From the NCBI RefSeq assembly GCF_001656035.1, contig NZ_CP010029.1:1933076-1997075 (forward strand): a stretch of 64,000 nucleotides of DNA, written 5' to 3'. Positions 1 through 12,109 of the stretch are shown here, one piece after another. This DNA comes from Yersinia entomophaga. GTDB taxonomy: Bacteria > Pseudomonadota > Gammaproteobacteria > Enterobacterales > Enterobacteriaceae. Each line of letters begins with the position of its first letter. Position 1 is the first letter of the stretch. Under the pieces are notes generated by a model. It was not told the origin of the DNA and made no database searches. It saw only the letters and a list, made by a program, of their open reading frames with translations. A program made the position numbers and the translations under genes.

Positions 1-1513
1 TGTCGCCGTTGAATAACCCAAGGGCGCTATCATTGCGGTCAATCATTACAGGCCGGCCAAGATACCAGCGACCTGATGGCCCAGGAATCCGGCGAATCAA
101 TCCTTTCTGGTTGAGAATCTGCTCAATTCGTTCGTTCAGACCGCTAACGCCAAATGGCCCGGTTCGAAGCGCACAAAGCAACTGATAACGACCAAATTCA
201 GTCAATATAACAGCGGGATCGGCCCCCTCAACCACCTGCTGCAAATAACGCTGATAACCGACGAGGCTATGGTGTAATAGAAGTTGGTAGTCCTCAGCGT
301 CAGATAACGGGAAATACTCAATATCTTCGAAGTTGCCATTCAATATGGAGAGTGCCTCACGAGGCTTACCCGCGTTGACCGCTAACGCCAGTTGTCCAAT
401 GCCGGATTTCTCATCAAAACGGTAGCTTTTCCGGAGCAAACACAGGCTATCGCGTATATTTGCCGCGTTATCGATAGCAGTTCCAGCAAGCTGGCAACCG
501 GTCAGACGCGTCAGCTCTTCTGCCCGCTTTGGGCTATACCCTGACTCTACCAGCCGGCAGATATCCCCTAAAACGGCACCGGCTTCAACCGATGCCAATT
601 GGTCCCTATCTCCGAGGAAAATCACTCTAGCCTGCGGTGGCAGTGCCGCAATCAATTTTGCCATCATAGGTAAATCAACCATCGATGCTTCGTCTACCAC
701 CAATACATCCAAATTCAACGGATTTCCCCGGTGAAAGCGTAAACGTTGGCTATTGGGTTGAGCGCCAAGCAGGCGATGTATCGTTGAGGCCTGATCGGGA
801 AACAGCTTTCTTTCGTTTTCACTGAGCGGCAGAGCGCTACTGGCCTTACCTAATGATTCCGTTAATCGCGCGGCAGCTTTCCCGGTCGGGGCAGCCAATT
901 GAATACGCAATCTTTTCACTTCATTCAATTGCACCAGCGCCGTTAACAGCTTGGCCACCGTAGTCGTTTTTCCGGTGCCTGGCCCGCCGGAAATCACCGA
1001 AATTCGGCGAGTCACGGCAACAGCCGCAGCCACCTTCTGCCAATCGATTTCACTCGATGACGAACCAAACAGGTTATCCAGAATCCCTCGTAACCGTTTC
1101 TCATCGATTGGTTCATTCACTTCATCACGGGCAATAAAATCTGCTACATCGCCCTCACTCTGCCACATACGCTGCAAATAGAGGCGTTCCTGCTGTAATA
1201 CTAAAGGCGTAGGTAAAGAGCCATCACTGATTGCATCCGAATTTTCTAACGCAGCCTGCAAATCTGCAGCATCCGGTTCGCCGGCAGCTTGCCATAACGC
1301 ATGAGCCAAATCGGGCTGGCGCCCGCAAAACAGTCGTTCCGGATGCAATCTATCTAAAGGCAGGCAAACGTGCCCGGCTCCGGTTTCAGCGCTTAAATAT
1401 GCTGCTACTAACTGGATTAAAGGAGAATTATCAGTGGCAATCATCCGTGCAAACTGAACGTCTAACGGGCGCAATAGTTTGTCGCTAACCGCCTGTTCCA
1501 GCAGCGTTATCAT
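1..1513 (-). CDS. recD: RecBCD subunit RecD, 3' end cut by window edge
   Basis: RecD is the fast 5'-3' helicase subunit of exonuclease V (RecBCD), which processes double-strand breaks. About 504 codons are present, and the C-terminal part lies outside the window. The start ATG (1513-1511) overlaps the recB stop TGA in an ATGA arrangement, so translation is probably coupled to recB. A Walker A motif, GGPGTGKT, reads on the minus strand near 965-990. Further helicase motifs follow downstream, including an ILGDRDQL-like stretch near 600-625. Gene order recC-ptrA-recB-recD is the standard enterobacterial one. The call is secure; only the C-terminus cannot be examined. Confidence 0.95.
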   Translation of the reverse strand, partial: MITLLEQAVSDKLLRPLDVQFARMIATDNSPLIQLVAAYLSAETGAGHVCLPLDRLHPERLFCGRQPDLAHALWQAAGEPDAADLQAALENSDAISDGSLPTPLVLQQERLYLQRMWQSEGDVADFIARDEVNEPIDEKRLRGILDNLFGSSSSEIDWQKVAAAVAVTRRISVISGGPGTGKTTTVAKLLTALVQLNEVKRLRIQLAAPTGKAAARLTESLGKASSALPLSENERKLFPDQASTIHRLLGAQPNSQRLRFHRGNPLNLDVLVVDEASMVDLPMMAKLIAALPPQARVIFLGDRDQLASVEAGAVLGDICRLVESGYSPKRAEELTRLTGCQLAGTAIDNAANIRDSLCLLRKSYRFDEKSGIGQLALAVNAGKPREALSILNGNFEDIEYFPLSDAEDYQLLLHHSLVGYQRYLQQVVEGADPAVILTEFGRYQLLCALRTGPFGVSGLNERIEQILNQKGLIRRIPGPSGRWYLGRPVMIDRNDSALGLFNGD

Positions 1514-4500
1514 ACTGACTCTCCTTCTACGTTCACGGATTCCCCGCTAAATAGGCGATCCATTCCTTCAACCAAGGCGATATCCGGCCGACAGTCAAAA
1601 ACGCCGTTTCCGGGTTTTTGGCTGTCGGCACCACGTAAAAAGAGATAAATCACGCCGCCAAAGTGCCGCTGATACTCATAGTCGGGTAAACGATGGCGCA
1701 AATAACGATGCAGAGCCAAGGTATAGAGCTGATACTGCAAATCATAGCGATGTTCAGCCATAGCCTGTTCCATCGCCTCTCTGGTATAGGCGCTGCTATC
1801 TTCCCCCAGCCAGTTTGATTTGTAGTCCAACAGATAATATTTACCCTGCCAGCAAAATACCAGATCGATAAAACCTTTTAGCATTCCTTGAACCTGCTGG
1901 AAATCCAGCTTGGGGCAACGGGCGGACAGAGGGTCATAGTACCTGACCAAAGCATCCAGTTCATTTGGCTGCAATAAACGCTCGATAGGTAGGTAAAACT
2001 GCAGCTCTGCTTGCTTCTCCTTCGGTGATAAATGGCTCAATGTCACGCCTGTATTGTTTAACGGCGTAGTGAGGATATCGGTAATCCATTGATACAAAAC
2101 CGGTTGCCATTCATCCCCTAGCCCCTGCTGCTGTAGTTGCTCAGCTAACCAGGCTTCGTCGAGGGGCTGACTGAAGTCCAAAGGTTCCAGTAAATCATGT
2201 AAAAAGGTTCCAGGCGCAGCGCCTCGCGGGAAGGTATGAGCCGTCAAACCCGCTTCTTCCGTAGGCCCTTGTTCTCCAGCAGCGTCGGTGTCCAGCTTCG
2301 GTAATAGCTCCTGAGGTAACACATCGTCTGCCGGAATACTGATATTTTTGGACGAGCCGTGTTGTTGTAACCCCGAATAACTGGTTACACGCCAGTTATC
2401 GAACATTCTGCGGGAGAAGGTACGACCAGCCAGCTCGGGCATAGGTTCGTTTTGCTGCTGCCACTGACGATCATCCAGCCGTTCGACCACGGTGACCGCA
2501 ATATCCTCATCGGATAATTCAGCCAGTTTTTCAGCCAGGTAAACGGCGTCTCCTGCCTGCGCAGCTTGAACCAGGTAACCGAGAGCACTGAGATGCATAT
2601 CACTCTCCCCCTGTTTTTTCCGGCCACCTTTAATGAGGGGAGCAATACCTATGCTACAGTGATAAACCGAGCGGGTAAGGGCAACGTATAACAGGCGAAG
2701 ATCTTCAGCTAACCGCTCTTCTTCAGCCAGTTGCTTACTCTCGTCACTGGCGTTCAAATCCAGCAGGGCTTCAAAATTGGTTCTATCGTGGTACAACACA
2801 TCCTGTTGCTGCCTGAAATTGCCCACAAAAGGCAACCAGACCAAGGGGTACTCCAATCCTTTCGACTTATGAATGGTGATGACCTGCACCAAATGGCGAT
2901 CGCTTTCGAGCCTTAACTGTTGATTTTCCGATTGATGGTTGGGCTGAGCAATCTGTTGAGCCAGCCAGCGAACCAGACCATGCTCACTTTCTAACTGCGA
3001 TTCTTCTTCCTGCAATAACTCCCCCAAATGCAACACGTCAGTCAGCCGCCGCTCACCACCAGCCGTAGCCAGCAGATTTTCAGCCAATCCCCTACGCGCA
3101 ATAAGCTCACGTAGCATCGGTAAAACACCACGTTTTTGCCAGTGTTGGCGATAGCGATCAAACTCCTCAACTAACGCATCCCAAGCTTTTTCATCGTGAT
3201 TAAGGGCATCTAACATCTGCGCATCCAGCCCCAGCAAACTGGTCGCCATAGCGCTGCGTAATGCCCTTTCTTGCTCTGGTGCCAATACCGCCTGCAACAA
3301 CCACAATAAATCCTTGGCTTCTGGGGTATCAAATACGCTGTCTCGGTTGGACATATACACCGAAGGAATAGAAAGCAGACTTAAGGCATCACGTATTAAC
3401 GCAGCTTCCGCGCGGCTACGCACCAGAATAGTGATATCCGACGCTTGTACCGGACGCGGCCCATCCGGTGTCTGTAAAATCGCCTTTCCATGCTGCCCGG
3501 CGGTTAGCCAATCACGAATCTGCACGGCACATTGGCGAGACATAAGCTGCTGATATTCACTCACACCAACGCCATCACCATGCTGTAACCAGAAATGCAG
3601 TGCAGGCTGCGTAAGACCCTCAATCTGGAAATCCAATACCTGGTTTTTCTCTGCCGCCGCAACTTCAATAAAGGGTATTTGCTCGAATAAAAAAGGCGCT
3701 TTAACTCGGCTAAATAAGCGGTTTACCGAACGAACCATCGGAAAAGATGAACGCCAGTTGGTTTCCAACGTGTAGTGAGCATTAACCTCAGAGCGAGCAC
3801 GAATATAGGTAAAGATATCCGCACCACGGAATGCATAGATCGCCTGTTTGGGATCGCCGATAAGCAACAGACCGCAATCTTTCTGGCGGCCATACAGCGT
3901 ATTGAAGATGCGGTATTGTTGAGGATCGGTGTCCTGAAATTCATCAATCATTGCAACGGGATAACGCTGCCGGATAGCGTCAGACAACATTTCACCGCCC
4001 GGCTGCTGTAAAGCAGCATCCAAACGGCTGAGAAGATCGTCAAAACCGAGCTCTGCCCGCTGCCGTTTCTCCTGCTGAACACTCATTCGAATTTCGCTGA
4101 TAGCTCGAGCCAAAATCAGGTCTCGCAGCGTTAAGGGTTGTTCAAACAAAACGTCAATCGCGGTAAATAGTGGATGTTCAGGAACCGCACCTTTTTTGGT
4201 TTTTTCAAACAAAACTGTCTGGCGAAACTTCTCTAATTCTTTGGGCAAGAGATAGTCTAGGGTTTCCTGCTCGGCCCATAGCCCAACTTTCTCAAGCCAA
4301 TTGGGGAGATGTTTACTGCTGTAACTACGCTTATCAACCCCTGATTCGCTAATCAAAGCAGCCAGTTCATGGGCGCTTTGACGCCAGAATTCTTTTAACT
4401 CATCGATCTTCGTGATGACCTGCTGATGACGGCTGAGAATCGTTTCGTCATCCCCAGGAGTTTGTCGCAGCTTAGGCGCCTCCCCCTGTAAATATGCAGA

Positions 4501-5094
4501 TAAATCTTTGAGTAACGCTTCTGGTCCACTCCATTCCTGACTCACTACCGTGGCAACAGCCAAAGGCAATGGATAACAGTGACGACGCCAAAAATCGGCA
4601 CAGGCCTGCCGCCGCAGCGGTAATTCATCCTGAATCAGTTTTTGTTCGAACAGAATCCCGGATTCAAATGCGTTATTAGCCAGCATCCTCTGACAAAAAC
4701 CATGAATGGTATAAATCGCGGCTTCATCCATTTGCCGCTCGGCCGCGAGTAGATACGCCGCAGCAGCGGGTAAATCCGTGATCTCTGCCAATAACGCCCG
4801 ATGCGCGGGATTACTACTCTGCCCTCGCACACAGGCGATACGTAATTCATGAATATTGTTACGGATTCTCCCCCTCAACTCCTCGGTCGCTGCTTCGGTA
4901 AAGGTTACCACCAAGATTTTCTCTACGGTCAGCGGGCGTGGGTAAGCGGAGCTTCCCCCCAATCCGAGTAACAATCGTAAATAGAGCAATCCGATAGTAA
5001 AAGTTTTACCCGTACCGGCCGACGCTTCAATCAGGCGTTCGCCATAAAGCGGTAAAGTCAGCGGTTCAAGGCGTTGGGGAGAATTTGTCATCAT
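1510..5094 (-). CDS. recB: RecBCD subunit RecB, helicase-nuclease
   Basis: RecB is the 3'-5' helicase and nuclease subunit of RecBCD. The 1194-residue reading begins [20 protein letters not shown]. An upstream in-frame start at 5157 would add 21 residues with no counterpart in the E. coli protein, so I chose 5094. There the ATG overlaps the ptrA stop (ATGA), suggesting translational coupling. Visible motifs are Walker A (EASAGTGKT), the UvrD-type helicase motif IDEFQDTD, and the C-terminal nuclease core FIDLVF followed by DYKSN, whose Asp and Lys are catalytic in the family. The length is close to the 1180 aa of E. coli RecB. It overlaps recD by 4 nt. Confidence 0.96.
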   Translation of the reverse strand: MMTNSPQRLEPLTLPLYGERLIEASAGTGKTFTIGLLYLRLLLGLGGSSAYPRPLTVEKILVVTFTEAATEELRGRIRNNIHELRIACVRGQSSNPAHRALLAEITDLPAAAAYLLAAERQMDEAAIYTIHGFCQRMLANNAFESGILFEQKLIQDELPLRRQACADFWRRHCYPLPLAVATVVSQEWSGPEALLKDLSAYLQGEAPKLRQTPGDDETILSRHQQVITKIDELKEFWRQSAHELAALISESGVDKRSYSSKHLPNWLEKVGLWAEQETLDYLLPKELEKFRQTVLFEKTKKGAVPEHPLFTAIDVLFEQPLTLRDLILARAISEIRMSVQQEKRQRAELGFDDLLSRLDAALQQPGGEMLSDAIRQRYPVAMIDEFQDTDPQQYRIFNTLYGRQKDCGLLLIGDPKQAIYAFRGADIFTYIRARSEVNAHYTLETNWRSSFPMVRSVNRLFSRVKAPFLFEQIPFIEVAAAEKNQVLDFQIEGLTQPALHFWLQHGDGVGVSEYQQLMSRQCAVQIRDWLTAGQHGKAILQTPDGPRPVQASDITILVRSRAEAALIRDALSLLSIPSVYMSNRDSVFDTPEAKDLLWLLQAVLAPEQERALRSAMATSLLGLDAQMLDALNHDEKAWDALVEEFDRYRQHWQKRGVLPMLRELIARRGLAENLLATAGGERRLTDVLHLGELLQEEESQLESEHGLVRWLAQQIAQPNHQSENQQLRLESDRHLVQVITIHKSKGLEYPLVWLPFVGNFRQQQDVLYHDRTNFEALLDLNASDESKQLAEEERLAEDLRLLYVALTRSVYHCSIGIAPLIKGGRKKQGESDMHLSALGYLVQAAQAGDAVYLAEKLAELSDEDIAVTVVERLDDRQWQQQNEPMPELAGRTFSRRMFDNWRVTSYSGLQQHGSSKNISIPADDVLPQELLPKLDTDAAGEQGPTEEAGLTAHTFPRGAAPGTFLHDLLEPLDFSQPLDEAWLAEQLQQQGLGDEWQPVLYQWITDILTTPLNNTGVTLSHLSPKEKQAELQFYLPIERLLQPNELDALVRYYDPLSARCPKLDFQQVQGMLKGFIDLVFCWQGKYYLLDYKSNWLGEDSSAYTREAMEQAMAEHRYDLQYQLYTLALHRYLRHRLPDYEYQRHFGGVIYLFLRGADSQKPGNGVFDCRPDIALVEGMDRLFSGESVNVEGESV

Positions 5095-7979
5095 GGCACC
5101 AATACTTTCCGTGGCAGAGTTTGCTGTAACGAGGACACGTTGGGATAAGTTTTCCACCCTTTAGGCGCAGCATAACTCCCCACATCCTTTCCGTTACCTT
5201 TAACCTGAGAAAGCAACGCAAGCCCCTGAGGTTTAATCACTGCCTGCTGGAAATAGTCAGCTAGCTCGGCGTTATTAATTAGCCGAACCTGAGCGATCAA
5301 TTTATCTCGAGTATCAAAAGCAAAATTATTTCGATTAAAGTCATTACTGAAGCGGCTGGCTTCTTCACCCAACGTCTGCGGGCGTTGCAGCAGTTGGTTA
5401 ATCAGTCCCTGCTTATACTGCTCGAAATCTGCTGGTTTCATATCCCGCAAACGCTTCTCAGCCTGAGGATAGAAAGCCTGATAGCGTTGATAGAGGTACT
5501 TAGGTTGCTTGCTATTACTTTGCAGCAAGAAACCTATTCCCCATTGACGCCCTACCGACATCGGGAAGGCAAAGACGGCATAGCCTAACTGCTCCTCGGT
5601 ACGCAACCGGTCGTAGAACCACGGTTGAATGATTTGCCCCAACAGGTTGCTGTAAGCCATGCTTTTGATTTCATCATAGCCAGTAGGAATATATACCGCA
5701 GCCAGAGCCGCATCAGTGCTACTACCAATTCGTTGTAAATTGGCCAGCTGCACCTTATCAACGATTACGTCTTCGTTGGTCCACCAATTTGTGCCAATGC
5801 AACCCAGCTGGTTTTTCAGGGCTTCAGCTAACTCGCTAACCTGTTTAGGTGCCATATTCCCGATAGCCAGGATTTCAACCGCAGACTCCTTAAGTAAACT
5901 ATCACGGTAAGCGATCACGTCCTGCACTGTGATCGTATCGAGGAGCTTACTTCTTTCACTACGCTCGGTATAAGGCACGCGAGAAAGCATTTTTATCGGC
6001 TGAATCGCCAGTTCAAATGCTTTTCCTTTATCCGCAATAGCCAGCTGTTCGCGATACCAGGATTTAGCCTGCGCCAACTGCTCTTCTGTCGGAGTGAAGC
6101 TGGAGTACCCTACGACTAAAGAGGTCAATAGCTGAGGTAAACGCTGAGTAAAACCATTGGCATTGACGTATAAACCATTGTCCGGCCCGGTCGAGAAGCT
6201 AATGCCACCGATAGATGCCTGATAGCTCAATTGATCGAGAGAAAGTGAAGCCAGATAGTCTGTCAGAGCGAACAATACCTGATGACGAGCATCGTCCAGC
6301 GCATGTTGATTACGGAATGCGAGAGAGATATCCGCTTTAGGTTCATCGGCAAAATACTGGCTAGGCATATAGAACACCCGTAAACCTGGCTGATCGACGA
6401 TTTTCTCTGGTCGGGTCATTTTTTTATCGACTTCAACCAAAGAAAAATTATCAGGAATATAAGGATTTAGCGTCGGTAAAGAGAGCGCGACTTTTTGTTC
6501 TAAATTTTGCCACTCTTTCAACTGCTGCGGCGTGATTTTGTTCACCTGATAAGGTGCATCAACAAAGTAAGCCGTTTTGTTATGTGGTTCATCAGGGCTG
6601 ATGTACCAGATTCGGGCATTTTCCGGCGTCATTTCCGCCAATCGTGCTGCAATGGCTTTAGGATCAAAACGATCGGCCAGATAAGGCGCATCAAGCGTAT
6701 GCTCGACCGGTACTCGCAGCATCATATCCACCAGCCACTCAATATAATCCATATCCCGAGTGATAGATGGATAACGGAAATCCAGGTTCAATACATGTGC
6801 AATTTCATCAAAGTAGCTTTTATTAATGCCTTCTTTGGCCAACATTTTCAGATATTCAAAAATAGCCGCAACGACTAAATCTCGCTGTGCCAGCCCTTTA
6901 TCTGTCAAGGATACTGAGATTGAAAATACTCCACCGTTGCGATCAACCATAGGATCGGCCCCTGCGTTGATCGAGTCGGCAAGCCCCTGCTTTTGTAGCC
7001 AATCAGATAAGGTGTTTTTGCTACGGTTACCAATCAGATAACTAATATAAGTATCTGTCTTGCTTCGAAATTCGGCACTATTGTTGTCGATGCGAAAATC
7101 AATTTTCAGCTGCTTACGCGGCTGTGCGGGAACATAGTGAATGATGATGCCGGTTTGCTCAGCGGTAACCACAGGTACGGTGATAGGTGGAACCTTGGCA
7201 TCATGATTAGGAATACGACCAAACGTATCTGCCGCTAACTGAGCCAGCTTATCCAGAGGCTGGTTACTATAAATTACGCCAACCATCAGGTTTGCGGAAT
7301 AATAACGCTTATAAAAATCTAACAGTTCATCGTGCAACTTTCCGTCAGGCTTATCTCTCAGCGTCTCCAAATTTCCACCGGAAAAACGAGCGCTAGGGTG
7401 AGCCGGATTGAGCGTTTCTGCGTTAACTTGCCCAATGCGCATACCGTCACGAGAACGGGCCATAGTCAGTTCGGCATTGACCGCGTTACGCTCACGATCG
7501 GCATTAATCGGATCCAGCAGAGGCTCGGCAATAGCATCGGCCAAACGTTCGAGCGCAGGTGCTAAGGCGTCATTTTCCACTTCCAGATAAAATGCTGTGC
7601 GATAAGAAGCCGTGCTGGCATTGTGGCTACCACCGTGTTTTTTCAGGAATTCCGAAAGATTTCCCGGTTCAGGGAATCGCTTCGACCCCATAAGAACCAT
7701 ATGTTCAAGGTAATGAGCTAACCCCAACTGATTATCAGGATCTTCCAGCGTGCCAACAGGCAGCGCCAAAGCAGCCAAAGACTTAGGCGCATCCTGGTCA
7801 GAAACCAAAAGTACCGTCATACCGTCAGCCAGTTTTATTGCCTGATATTTGCGTTGATCGTGTTGGCTTTTATGAATGGTTTCCGCTAATGGTTGCCAAC
7901 CTGTCGAAGCCCAGCTAACCGGCATCCACAACCATAATAAGAAAATTACACCGGCGATACGGGTAAGCTGTTTGTGCAT
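5091..7979 (-). CDS. ptrA: Protease III (pitrilysin), periplasmic zinc protease
   Basis: This M16-family metalloprotease degrades small peptides in the periplasm. The 962-residue protein starts with a signal peptide: a basic N-terminus, a hydrophobic stretch of about residues 10-22 and a likely cleavage after WAS. The inverted zinc-binding motif HxxEH is seen as HYLEH, with the downstream Glu of the family in the following helix region. The gene sits between recC and recB as in E. coli, although it has no known role in recombination. Its TGA stop overlaps the recB start. The 218-bp gap to recC could hold its own promoter, but none stands out. Confidence 0.96.
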   Translation of the reverse strand: MHKQLTRIAGVIFLLWLWMPVSWASTGWQPLAETIHKSQHDQRKYQAIKLADGMTVLLVSDQDAPKSLAALALPVGTLEDPDNQLGLAHYLEHMVLMGSKRFPEPGNLSEFLKKHGGSHNASTASYRTAFYLEVENDALAPALERLADAIAEPLLDPINADRERNAVNAELTMARSRDGMRIGQVNAETLNPAHPSARFSGGNLETLRDKPDGKLHDELLDFYKRYYSANLMVGVIYSNQPLDKLAQLAADTFGRIPNHDAKVPPITVPVVTAEQTGIIIHYVPAQPRKQLKIDFRIDNNSAEFRSKTDTYISYLIGNRSKNTLSDWLQKQGLADSINAGADPMVDRNGGVFSISVSLTDKGLAQRDLVVAAIFEYLKMLAKEGINKSYFDEIAHVLNLDFRYPSITRDMDYIEWLVDMMLRVPVEHTLDAPYLADRFDPKAIAARLAEMTPENARIWYISPDEPHNKTAYFVDAPYQVNKITPQQLKEWQNLEQKVALSLPTLNPYIPDNFSLVEVDKKMTRPEKIVDQPGLRVFYMPSQYFADEPKADISLAFRNQHALDDARHQVLFALTDYLASLSLDQLSYQASIGGISFSTGPDNGLYVNANGFTQRLPQLLTSLVVGYSSFTPTEEQLAQAKSWYREQLAIADKGKAFELAIQPIKMLSRVPYTERSERSKLLDTITVQDVIAYRDSLLKESAVEILAIGNMAPKQVSELAEALKNQLGCIGTNWWTNEDVIVDKVQLANLQRIGSSTDAALAAVYIPTGYDEIKSMAYSNLLGQIIQPWFYDRLRTEEQLGYAVFAFPMSVGRQWGIGFLLQSNSKQPKYLYQRYQAFYPQAEKRLRDMKPADFEQYKQGLINQLLQRPQTLGEEASRFSNDFNRNNFAFDTRDKLIAQVRLINNAELADYFQQAVIKPQGLALLSQVKGNGKDVGSYAAPKGWKTYPNVSSLQQTLPRKVLVP

Positions 7980-8197
7980 TCCTTTCTCCCATGACCCTAA
8001 AAATATGGCACCAGAATTTTGTCGCGTTTGTTGAGTACCAAACGTTTGGCACCTAGTTTTTCCACAGGCTGATACTCATCAGCAAATCTCAAAAAATGTA
8101 ATATTTAGGACAATAAAACAATCAGTTAGCAAAAGGTGAACAGCTAAATAAAAAGTTCGAATACTATTGCCATTTACTCTTCACCGCCCAATTGTTG

Positions 8198-11100
8198 TTA
8201 AACTCGATTGTGCTGCGCAACAGGTAATAAGTAACGTTCCGTTTCTTGTAAAATCATCGCCAGACGAGCGCTGTCCATGTGGCGGAAAACTCGTTGAATG
8301 TAAGGATCTTCTCCCTCTCCAGCTATTTGCTGAGATCCCTGCCAAGCCAATAAAAGCTTGTTGCGGGCTTTTTCCTGCGTGTCTTCATCCCACAGAATTT
8401 GTCCAGACTCCGCATTAAAACACTGACTGAGCCAAGCCCAGCCACTTTTGCTCAAAAGCAATAATGGTCGGCTCATTCCTTTTTGGTAACCCTCGAGTAA
8501 TATCTGCAGATTAGCCTGAGCCTCACAGGCCTCCAGAGGCCCAAAACGCCATGCGGTTCCTTTTCGACCATACATTCGGCTTTCGCCCTTTCCGCCCGCT
8601 GCACAGTAAACCACGTGTTCAACCCAAAGAAGCAACCCATCCACTGCGGTTAGAGCCGCTGGCCGCCAGCGAACTAATCCATCGGCTTGCACCTGATGTA
8701 TCCAGCCGGTGATAGACATGTTTTCCACAGTGATATTTAATTCAAGGCTATATGTCTCGCAGCGCTCCTCTCTGACTTGCTCGGCAAGCAAGGCCATTTC
8801 TTCGAGCTGACCGCGCCAGTAAATCTCGCCAAATGCCCCGAAAGGAAGATCGCCACTCGCTCGCGCTCTAGCAAAAACTTTATCAACATCTGACTGCTCT
8901 ACTAATGCATTCAATAACTGAGTATTTAGTTGATAACGGCTGAGATTATCCAGCGTGAATGGCTCTTCGTCTGGTAATTCCGTCTCTTCGATCACGAAGT
9001 TAACCCCCAAACGACGCTGGAAAAAGGCTCGAATCGGGTGACGATAAAAGCTGGTTAAGTCATCCAGTAGCAGTTCTTGTACTGGCTCCGGCGAGAGCGG
9101 CTGATTAAAATCAGGATGAGCCTTCCCCTTTGCGCCTGCAGCAGGCAACCATTCCACCGCATAGCTTTGCATTTCACTACCCTGAATAAAGTTCTCTATC
9201 GCGAAGGGTACTCGCGCATGCCAGTTTTGTAAGTGATCAATAACCTGTTGTGCGCTTTCATCCACGCTAACAGACTCATCGCCGGGAAGATGGAAACTCT
9301 GACCGATATATTCGATCAATTCACTCACCAGTACCGACGGATAGCGCAGACTATTATCCTGAATCGAACGCCCGATATAGCTGATATACAGACGCTGTTG
9401 TGCTGACAGTAGAGCCTCGAGGAACAGATAGCGGTCGTCGTCCCGACGGCTGCGATCTCCACGCTGAATTTGTTTAGCCATCAAATCAAAGCCCAACGGG
9501 GGCAGAGTGCGCGGGTAGACACCGTCGTTCATTCCCAACAAGCAAACCACTTTGAATGGGATTGAGCGCATCGGCATCAATGTGCAGAAGTTTATTGGCC
9601 CTGCCAGGAACCGCTGACTGATTCTCTCGTTATCCAACCGAGAAGCCAGTTCTTCTCGCAGTAAAGTCAGGGGAACACATTCAGGATACTGGGCGCTAAT
9701 GCCATAACCGATCACTTTTAACCATTGCTGCTCAATCAGAGCAAGCACCGCTTCAGTTTCATTATCCTGTTCAAAAAAGGTATCGAGCAGTTGGCGACAT
9801 AGCGGCGACCATTCCGCCAGCGTTCGCGCCTCACTCAATTGCTGCCTCCAACGACTCAGTTGCATCAGCATTTCGGCTAATTGCCCAACTATTTCTGCCG
9901 CCAGACCACTGGCTTCATCATATGGCAGAACATCATGCCAATCGCCGGCCTCACTGCTCATCGCGTAACCCAATAACATGCGAGTCAATCCAAAGCGCCA
10001 GGTATGCTGCCCCGTAGCCGGTAACGATAATTCGCGGACATTATCATCATCCAGCCCCCAACGAATGCCGGATTCACCGACCCACTGGCGTAAGCGTCGC
10101 AGCCCGTGTTCATCAATACCAAATTTGTTAGCTAGGGCTGGAACTTCCAGTAGCGCCAATACCTGCTCGGAGGTAAAACGGCTTTGAGGCAGGTCCAGCA
10201 AGGTAATGAAAGCCTGCAGCGCAGGATGTGCCTGACTGGCTTTCCGATCTGAGATAGCAAAAGGCAGGTAACGATCGGCAGAAACATTACCAAAAACCGC
10301 CTGAATATAAGGCGTATAGCTATCTATATCCGCAACCATCACAATGATATCTCTTGGCGTCAAACTGGGATCTTCCTCCAGCATGGCCAAGAGTTGATCC
10401 TGTAAGACCTCGACTTCTCTTTGTGGGCTGTGACAGATATGCAGGCAGATAGAACGATCAGACGGATCCAAAAGACGTTTTTTATCGCTGGAGGCTAACG
10501 TTTCTGGGGTTGTACCAATAACGGCGTGATCTTCTAGCTCCAGCATATCGTGTTGAATCGCGTGCAGCAGATTATCAGGCTCAATATCGACAAAAGCATG
10601 TACCTCTTGAATCTCATCGACCTGAGATAACAAATACATATGGTCGCGCCCCAAGCGTCCCCAAGAAGCCAAAAGAGGGTTACTTAGCTCTTGCTCCCCT
10701 TCCTCGTTAAACAGTAGTGCAGCATTCTCCGGCTCACGGAATAGGCTTAACTCCAGTTTTTCGCGATAATGTCGACGTTTACGGCTCTGCAACTTTGCCA
10801 GAAAAGCGTAATTCTGGATATCGCCCCAAAAATAGCGGCAAGGATTGGTGAACATCAGGTGAATATCAATATGTTTACCTAAGGCTTGCAACGCCGACAG
10901 GTAGATTGGTGGTAATGCAGAAATACCACAGATAAAGACTCGTTTAGGCAAACCCGGAGGGCAAACGTCGGTTTCAAGTAAGGTGCGAATAAACCGTTGA
11001 TAAAGATTGGCACGATGCCATTCTGGCTGCTGAAGCTGACGTGTATATTCGGTTAAAGCTTTCCAAAGCGGAGCCTGCCATTCCTGAGCCTCGTCCAGAC

Positions 11101-11569
11101 CGTCGACTCTAAGCCCTTGCTCCCAAGCCTCCAGCCACTTGGGTCGATATACCAAATATTGGTCAAACAGGTCAGCGACCCGCGCCGCTAGCTGATAAAT
11201 TTTTCGTTTATCGCCATCGTCACTCAGGTAGCGCTGTAGCGACGAAAAGACGGGTTCGTTTAGTAAATCGGGAAGTAGCCACATCAGTTTCCAAGTCATG
11301 GCATCTTTGCTGAAGGCGCTTTCTTTCGGTATGCCAGGTAATACCTTAGTAAACATATCCCAGATGAATGTTGCGGGCAGCGGGAACTCGATATTAGCCG
11401 CAATGCTAAACTGTTGTGCCAATTGCATCTGTAGCCATTGCGCCATTCCGGGGCTTTGCACCAAAATAACTTCCGGCTCAAAGGGATTATCCAACGGATC
11501 TCTTTCTATCAATGCCGTAGTCAGCGTTTTGAGTAAATCTAATTGATTAGAATGATAAACCGTGAACAT
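8198..11569 (-). CDS. recC: RecBCD subunit RecC, Chi recognition
   Basis: RecC is the scaffold subunit that splits the duplex and reads Chi sites in RecBCD. I chose the ATG at 11569 (MFTVYHSNQLDLL) because it matches the E. coli N-terminus and gives 1123 aa against 1122. An upstream in-frame ATG at 11590 would add seven residues. The N-terminal helicase-like region includes PFEPEVILVQSPGMAQWLQ, and the inactive nuclease-like domain lies at the C-terminus, as in the family. It is the first gene of the rec group and follows the prepilin cluster in the same direction. Confidence 0.96.
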   Translation of the reverse strand: MFTVYHSNQLDLLKTLTTALIERDPLDNPFEPEVILVQSPGMAQWLQMQLAQQFSIAANIEFPLPATFIWDMFTKVLPGIPKESAFSKDAMTWKLMWLLPDLLNEPVFSSLQRYLSDDGDKRKIYQLAARVADLFDQYLVYRPKWLEAWEQGLRVDGLDEAQEWQAPLWKALTEYTRQLQQPEWHRANLYQRFIRTLLETDVCPPGLPKRVFICGISALPPIYLSALQALGKHIDIHLMFTNPCRYFWGDIQNYAFLAKLQSRKRRHYREKLELSLFREPENAALLFNEEGEQELSNPLLASWGRLGRDHMYLLSQVDEIQEVHAFVDIEPDNLLHAIQHDMLELEDHAVIGTTPETLASSDKKRLLDPSDRSICLHICHSPQREVEVLQDQLLAMLEEDPSLTPRDIIVMVADIDSYTPYIQAVFGNVSADRYLPFAISDRKASQAHPALQAFITLLDLPQSRFTSEQVLALLEVPALANKFGIDEHGLRRLRQWVGESGIRWGLDDDNVRELSLPATGQHTWRFGLTRMLLGYAMSSEAGDWHDVLPYDEASGLAAEIVGQLAEMLMQLSRWRQQLSEARTLAEWSPLCRQLLDTFFEQDNETEAVLALIEQQWLKVIGYGISAQYPECVPLTLLREELASRLDNERISQRFLAGPINFCTLMPMRSIPFKVVCLLGMNDGVYPRTLPPLGFDLMAKQIQRGDRSRRDDDRYLFLEALLSAQQRLYISYIGRSIQDNSLRYPSVLVSELIEYIGQSFHLPGDESVSVDESAQQVIDHLQNWHARVPFAIENFIQGSEMQSYAVEWLPAAGAKGKAHPDFNQPLSPEPVQELLLDDLTSFYRHPIRAFFQRRLGVNFVIEETELPDEEPFTLDNLSRYQLNTQLLNALVEQSDVDKVFARARASGDLPFGAFGEIYWRGQLEEMALLAEQVREERCETYSLELNITVENMSITGWIHQVQADGLVRWRPAALTAVDGLLLWVEHVVYCAAGGKGESRMYGRKGTAWRFGPLEACEAQANLQILLEGYQKGMSRPLLLLSKSGWAWLSQCFNAESGQILWDEDTQEKARNKLLLAWQGSQQIAGEGEDPYIQRVFRHMDSARLAMILQETERYLLPVAQHNRV

Positions 11570-11693
11570 CGCGACTCCCAAATGGCGCATATAATCTATA
11601 GGTCAATCGGGTCATTCCTGATGAATTCCCTCTAGTACCCAATACTCTAGCCTGACATAGCCTAATGTAACAGGTTATAAACCTATAAGAGAT

Positions 11694-12080
11694 TCATAAC
11701 CCCTTACTTCCCCGATAACAGTAAAGCCGATAAAGCTCGACTCGCTGTCGCAGCGGCGTAAGGATCTCAACGTTTAACCTCTCGCACAAGTCATCAACCC
11801 GCGTAATCACACTGTTATGTTGCCAGCCTGTACGTTGCCAGCCTGTCTTCGGTGGCCACGTCATTGACTCTGCAAGTTCCCTGGTCATAAAAGACTCGGT
11901 TTCATACTGAGCTAAAAGCCACGCCTGTTTTCCATGCCATTCCCGATAAAAACCCTGCAACAATATTTGGTGATATTGCAATACTCCGAGTAAGGAAACT
12001 GACAATAACAAAACCGCTATCATGACCTCAGGTAAGCTCAAACCCTGCTGACTGTTTTGATTGATGAACCGCCTCTCCAT
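11694..12080 (-). CDS. ppdC: Minor prepilin PpdC
   Basis: This is a prepilin-type membrane protein of the recC-thyA minor pilin cluster. The homologous E. coli set is thought to prime type IV pilus or pseudopilus assembly. The start at 12080 is preceded by AGGAAA at good spacing and gives 128 aa with a short leader cut before LSLPEVMIAVLLLSVSL, the typical hydrophobic helix with Glu at +5. A longer reading from 12158 would overlap ygdB by 49 nt and is less likely. The C-terminal region has several Cys residues. It is the last of four linked genes. Confidence 0.85.
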   Translation of the reverse strand: MERRFINQNSQQGLSLPEVMIAVLLLSVSLLGVLQYHQILLQGFYREWHGKQAWLLAQYETESFMTRELAESMTWPPKTGWQRTGWQHNSVITRVDDLCERLNVEILTPLRQRVELYRLYCYRGSKGL

Positions 12081-12109
12081 GGTCTTATTTTTCCTGCTAG
12101 AAATTGCTA

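Noticed and set aside
6507..6878. Plus-strand 123-codon frame inside ptrA
   Set aside because: It is antisense to an intact conserved gene; no ribosome site or motif.
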